Assembly: GCF_014287815.1 (NCBI RefSeq)
Contig: NZ_JACOOQ010000006.1
Span: 74,930 to 138,929 of the forward strand
Direction of reading: 5' to 3'
Length of the DNA: 64,000 bases
Origin: Clostridium lentum
GTDB lineage: Bacteria; Bacillota; Clostridia; Clostridiales; Clostridiaceae
Each line of letters starts with the position of its first letter. The first letter of the stretch is position 1. The translations under genes and the position numbers were made by a program. Positions 61,632 to 64,000 of the stretch are shown one piece after another. A model generated the notes under the pieces. It worked only from the letters and a program-made list of their open reading frames with translations, was not told where the DNA came from and did no database searches.

Positions 61632-62309
61632 ATGAATTTTTCACCTTTATGGATATCAATAAAAACATCCTTGCTAGCTACACTAATTACCTTTATCTTA
61701 GGTATATCAGTATCCTACTTAGTCGTTAATTACAAAGGAAGGCTTAAGGGATTTATTGATGGCATCTTTACCCTTCCTCTGATTTTACCACCAACAGTCT
61801 TGGGATTTTTCTTATTGCTTATTTGTGGAAAGAATGGTCCTGTTGGAAAACTATTAAAGCTTTTTGATACTAATATAATTTTCTCATGGAGTGCTACTGT
61901 CATCGCAGCAACTGTCGTTGCTTTTCCCATGATGTATAGGACTACTCGTTCCTCTTTTGAACAAATAGACCCTAATATTCTATCTGCTGCTAGGACTTTA
62001 GGTTTAAGTGAATTTAAAATCTTTTATAAAATAGCTATTCCTCTTGCCTGGCCTGGTATAATTGCAGGTTTAGTATTATCTTTTGCTAGAGCAATGGGAG
62101 AATTTGGCGCCACGTTGATGATTGCTGGTAATATTCCTGGTAAGACTCAAACTATGCCTCTAGCTATATTCTTTGCAGTAGAAAGTGGCAATATGTCTAC
62201 TGCACTTAAATGGGTAGCCATAATTGTTTTTATTTCCTTTATTATGATAATGATCTTAAATTACTGGTCTGAACATAACTTAAAAATTACTGGGAAGAGA
62301 GGAAGATAA
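61632..62309 (+). CDS. modB: Molybdate ABC transporter permease
   Basis: 225 residues with five to six membrane helices. The EAA loop that contacts ModC reads DPNILSAARTLGLSEFKIFY, and PLILPPTVLGFFLLL is the ModB signature in the second helix. AAGGAGG lies 9 nt before the start at 61632; an earlier ATG at 61623 ends at once in a stop codon. It begins 24 nt after modA. Confidence 0.95.
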   Translation: MNFSPLWISIKTSLLATLITFILGISVSYLVVNYKGRLKGFIDGIFTLPLILPPTVLGFFLLLICGKNGPVGKLLKLFDTNIIFSWSATVIAATVVAFPMMYRTTRSSFEQIDPNILSAARTLGLSEFKIFYKIAIPLAWPGIIAGLVLSFARAMGEFGATLMIAGNIPGKTQTMPLAIFFAVESGNMSTALKWVAIIVFISFIMIMILNYWSEHNLKITGKRGR

Positions 62310-63350
62310 ATGTCTCTAGAAATTAGTATAGAAAAAGACCTTGGCACATTCAAACTAAAAACAAGTTTCAATAATAATTGTGGTTCTCTAGGATTCTTAG
62401 GTGAATCTGGCTCTGGAAAAAGCATGTGCTTAAAATGTATTGCAGGTTTAGAGAGCCCTGATAAAGGCAAAATTATTATCAATGATAAAATCTTATTTGA
62501 CTCTGAAAAAAAAATTAATATTCCACCACAAGAAAGAAAAATAGGATATTTATTTCAAAATTACGCTTTATTTCCTAATATGACTATAGAAGAAAATTTA
62601 AGCATAGCCTTAAAAAACTTATCTAAGCAGGAAAAGAAAAATCTTTGTAATGAATACATAGAAAAATTTCATTTAACTGGATTAAATAAAAGATATCCAT
62701 GGCAACTATCAGGTGGACAACAACAAAGAGTTGCCTTGGCAAGAGCTTTAATAACATCACCAGAAATATTACTGCTAGATGAACCTTTTTCCGCCTTAGA
62801 TCATCATCTTCGCCATAGCATGGAAAAAGAGCTTCTAAATACTTTGAAGGATTATAGTGGTGACATTATATTTGTTACCCATGATATAGAAGAATGTTAT
62901 CGAGTATGTTCAAATATACTTGTCTTCAATAAAGGAATTGCTTTAAACAAAAGAGATAAAGATGATTTATTTAACTTCCCTAAATCTCTTGTTGAAGCAA
63001 AACTAACAGGTTGCAAAAATATTTCAAAGGTAAAGAAAATTTCTGATAATAAAGTTTACGCCATTGACTGGGGCTATGAGTTTATTTTAAACCATGAAGT
63101 ACCAGAAAACATTGACTATATGGGCATACGTTCTCACAATATATTGGTAGCTGATGTTAATAGCTCTGTAAATGTATTTACTTTTCAAGTATCAGATATC
63201 TTAGAGAATCCATTTGATATTACTATTTCATTAAATTCTCCTCTTGCTACTGGCAACATCAACATAAAATTAAAGAAAGAAAACTTTGATTTAAAGATAG
63301 GTAGTATGATAAAACTTGAATTTCCTAAAGAACATATATTTTTCTTTTAA
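62310..63350 (+). CDS. modC: Molybdate ABC transporter ATP-binding protein
   Basis: 346 residues, starting immediately after the modB stop codon (TAAATG). Walker A GESGSGKSM (about residues 30-38), LSGGQQQRVALARAL signature, Walker B ILLLDEPFSALD and H-loop FVTHD are complete. A C-terminal domain (about residues 230-346) has the position of a regulatory TOBE domain but is divergent. It energises molybdate uptake and thereby supplies the nitrate reductase and the oxidoreductase at 36478. Confidence 0.93.
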   Translation: MSLEISIEKDLGTFKLKTSFNNNCGSLGFLGESGSGKSMCLKCIAGLESPDKGKIIINDKILFDSEKKINIPPQERKIGYLFQNYALFPNMTIEENLSIALKNLSKQEKKNLCNEYIEKFHLTGLNKRYPWQLSGGQQQRVALARALITSPEILLLDEPFSALDHHLRHSMEKELLNTLKDYSGDIIFVTHDIEECYRVCSNILVFNKGIALNKRDKDDLFNFPKSLVEAKLTGCKNISKVKKISDNKVYAIDWGYEFILNHEVPENIDYMGIRSHNILVADVNSSVNVFTFQVSDILENPFDITISLNSPLATGNINIKLKKENFDLKIGSMIKLEFPKEHIFFF

Positions 63351-63416
63351 ATAATTGTTTTATTATTCCATATTATGTATAATTATCATATAAAACTTGT
63401 GTGAGGAGATATGGAA

Positions 63417-63833
63417 ATGAAATTAAGTGCAAGAAATAAATTTATTGGTAAGGTTACAGATGTTACTAGAGGGGCTGTTAATGGTATTGTAAAAGTAGAA
63501 CTTTCTAATGGACAACATCTTACATCATCAATTACTTTAGAATCTATTGATGATTTAGATATAACTGTGGGAAAAGAAGTAACAGCTGTCATTAAAGCTA
63601 CATCAGTATTAATTGGTAGAGGCCACTTAACATTAAGCGCACGAAACAAGCTTTCTGGTACAATTATTGAGATTAATAGAGGTGCTGTTAATGCCATTGT
63701 AAAAGTAGAGCTTCCTTCAAAGGTAGTCATTACATCTTCAATAAGTCTTGAAGCTGTAGATGAACTTGATTTAACTGTTGGTACTGAAGCTACTGCCATA
63801 ATAAAGGCAACAGATGTATTACTAATGGCATAA
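63417..63833 (+). CDS. Molbindin-type protein with two Mop/TOBE domains
   Basis: 138 residues consisting of a tandem repeat: MKLSARNKFIGKVTDVTRGA (residues 1-70) and LTLSARNKLSGTIIEINRGA (71-138). Each half is a Mop domain that binds molybdate in oligomers, serving as cytoplasmic storage or as a sensor. I use the ATG at 63417 because GAGGAG lies 9 nt upstream; the ATG at 63411 is too close. It lies 66 nt after modC in the same direction and completes a molybdate uptake and buffering cluster. Confidence 0.92.
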   Translation: MKLSARNKFIGKVTDVTRGAVNGIVKVELSNGQHLTSSITLESIDDLDITVGKEVTAVIKATSVLIGRGHLTLSARNKLSGTIIEINRGAVNAIVKVELPSKVVITSSISLEAVDELDLTVGTEATAIIKATDVLLMA

Positions 63834-63887
63834 AAAAACATATATTTCAGTCTTTAGAACTATAGATAATTTTGTGTAATTAAAAAA

Positions 63888-63964
63888 GTGGCTTTCGCCA
63901 CGCTCCCTTCGGGAATTTAATTTTAAGTATTCTAAAAGGCATAGAACTAACATCGGTTCTATGC
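63888..63964. terminator. Terminator hairpins after the molbindin gene
   Basis: GTGGC-TTTC-GCCAC (63888-63901), a small CCC-TTCG-GGA, and GCATAGAAC/GTTCTATGC (63939-63964) follow each other, the last with ATATTTTT after it. The second may belong to a gene beyond the window edge. Confidence 0.55.
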
Positions 63965-64000
63965 TATATTTTTCCTATTAATTAATACTTTATTCCGTAT

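Overview
The window is very AT-rich DNA from a low-GC, spore-forming, strictly anaerobic Firmicute, most likely Clostridium sensu stricto. Supporting this are an ANTAR regulator downstream of glnA, the iron-sulfur scaffold / GGGtGRT gene pair, a nitrate reductase operon of the C. perfringens type next to modABC, a spore-coat gene relic, strong GGAGG ribosome sites and almost exclusive A/T third codon positions. The species cannot be fixed from the sequence alone.

Layout. 1-4329: a partial DUF4003 gene, glnA with its ANTAR regulator, and a stand-alone aspartokinase. 4334-13551: a seven-gene minus-strand operon behind a good sigma-A promoter, encoding two free-standing condensation-type acyltransferases, an acyl-adenylating ligase, an acyl carrier protein, a Sfp-type phosphopantetheinyl transferase and a two-gene ABC exporter. 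It is a compact carrier-protein pathway that matches no named product I know, and it is the best candidate for an undescribed system here. 13738-25498: an accessory island bounded by two directly repeated copies of a ~206-bp non-coding element. It holds an ABC-three-component (ABC-3C) defence locus with a restriction-endonuclease-like effector, a decayed Tn7-like relic (tnsD plus tandem end-type repeats) next to an ISL3 element, a HEPN-domain protein, an isochorismatase-family hydrolase, and an intact IS1595-type element with a perfect 8-bp target duplication and a DUF3784 passenger gene.

25512-40968: core genes. These are the GGGtGRT/Fe-S scaffold pair, enolase, a ZIP transporter, tRNA-Leu(CAA), sbcCD, a PhnP-like metallohydrolase behind a 38-bp perfect palindrome, a molybdopterin oxidoreductase, small hypothetical genes and a Sir2 deacylase. 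Between 39202 and 39454 there is a promoter, a perfect 7-1-7 Fur box and an intrinsic terminator with no reading frame between them: a candidate iron-regulated small RNA.

41135-51691: a sucrose/raffinose locus of fructokinase, sucrose phosphorylase, LacI and AraC regulators, a GPH symporter and alpha-galactosidase. A deleted ABC solute-binding gene, an IS256 scrap and a defective IS3 copy show active remodelling. Alpha-galactosidase would release galactose and sucrose from raffinose, the phosphorylase would convert sucrose to glucose-1-phosphate and fructose, and fructokinase would feed glycolysis. 51863-55493: relics of arsC and a CotF-type coat gene, a TIGR01440 protein, a radical SAM/SPASM protein and small proteins. 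55505-63833: a nitrate reductase operon, a helix-turn-helix/periplasmic-binding-like regulator, divergent modABC and a two-domain molbindin, so that molybdate supply sits beside a molybdoenzyme that consumes it.
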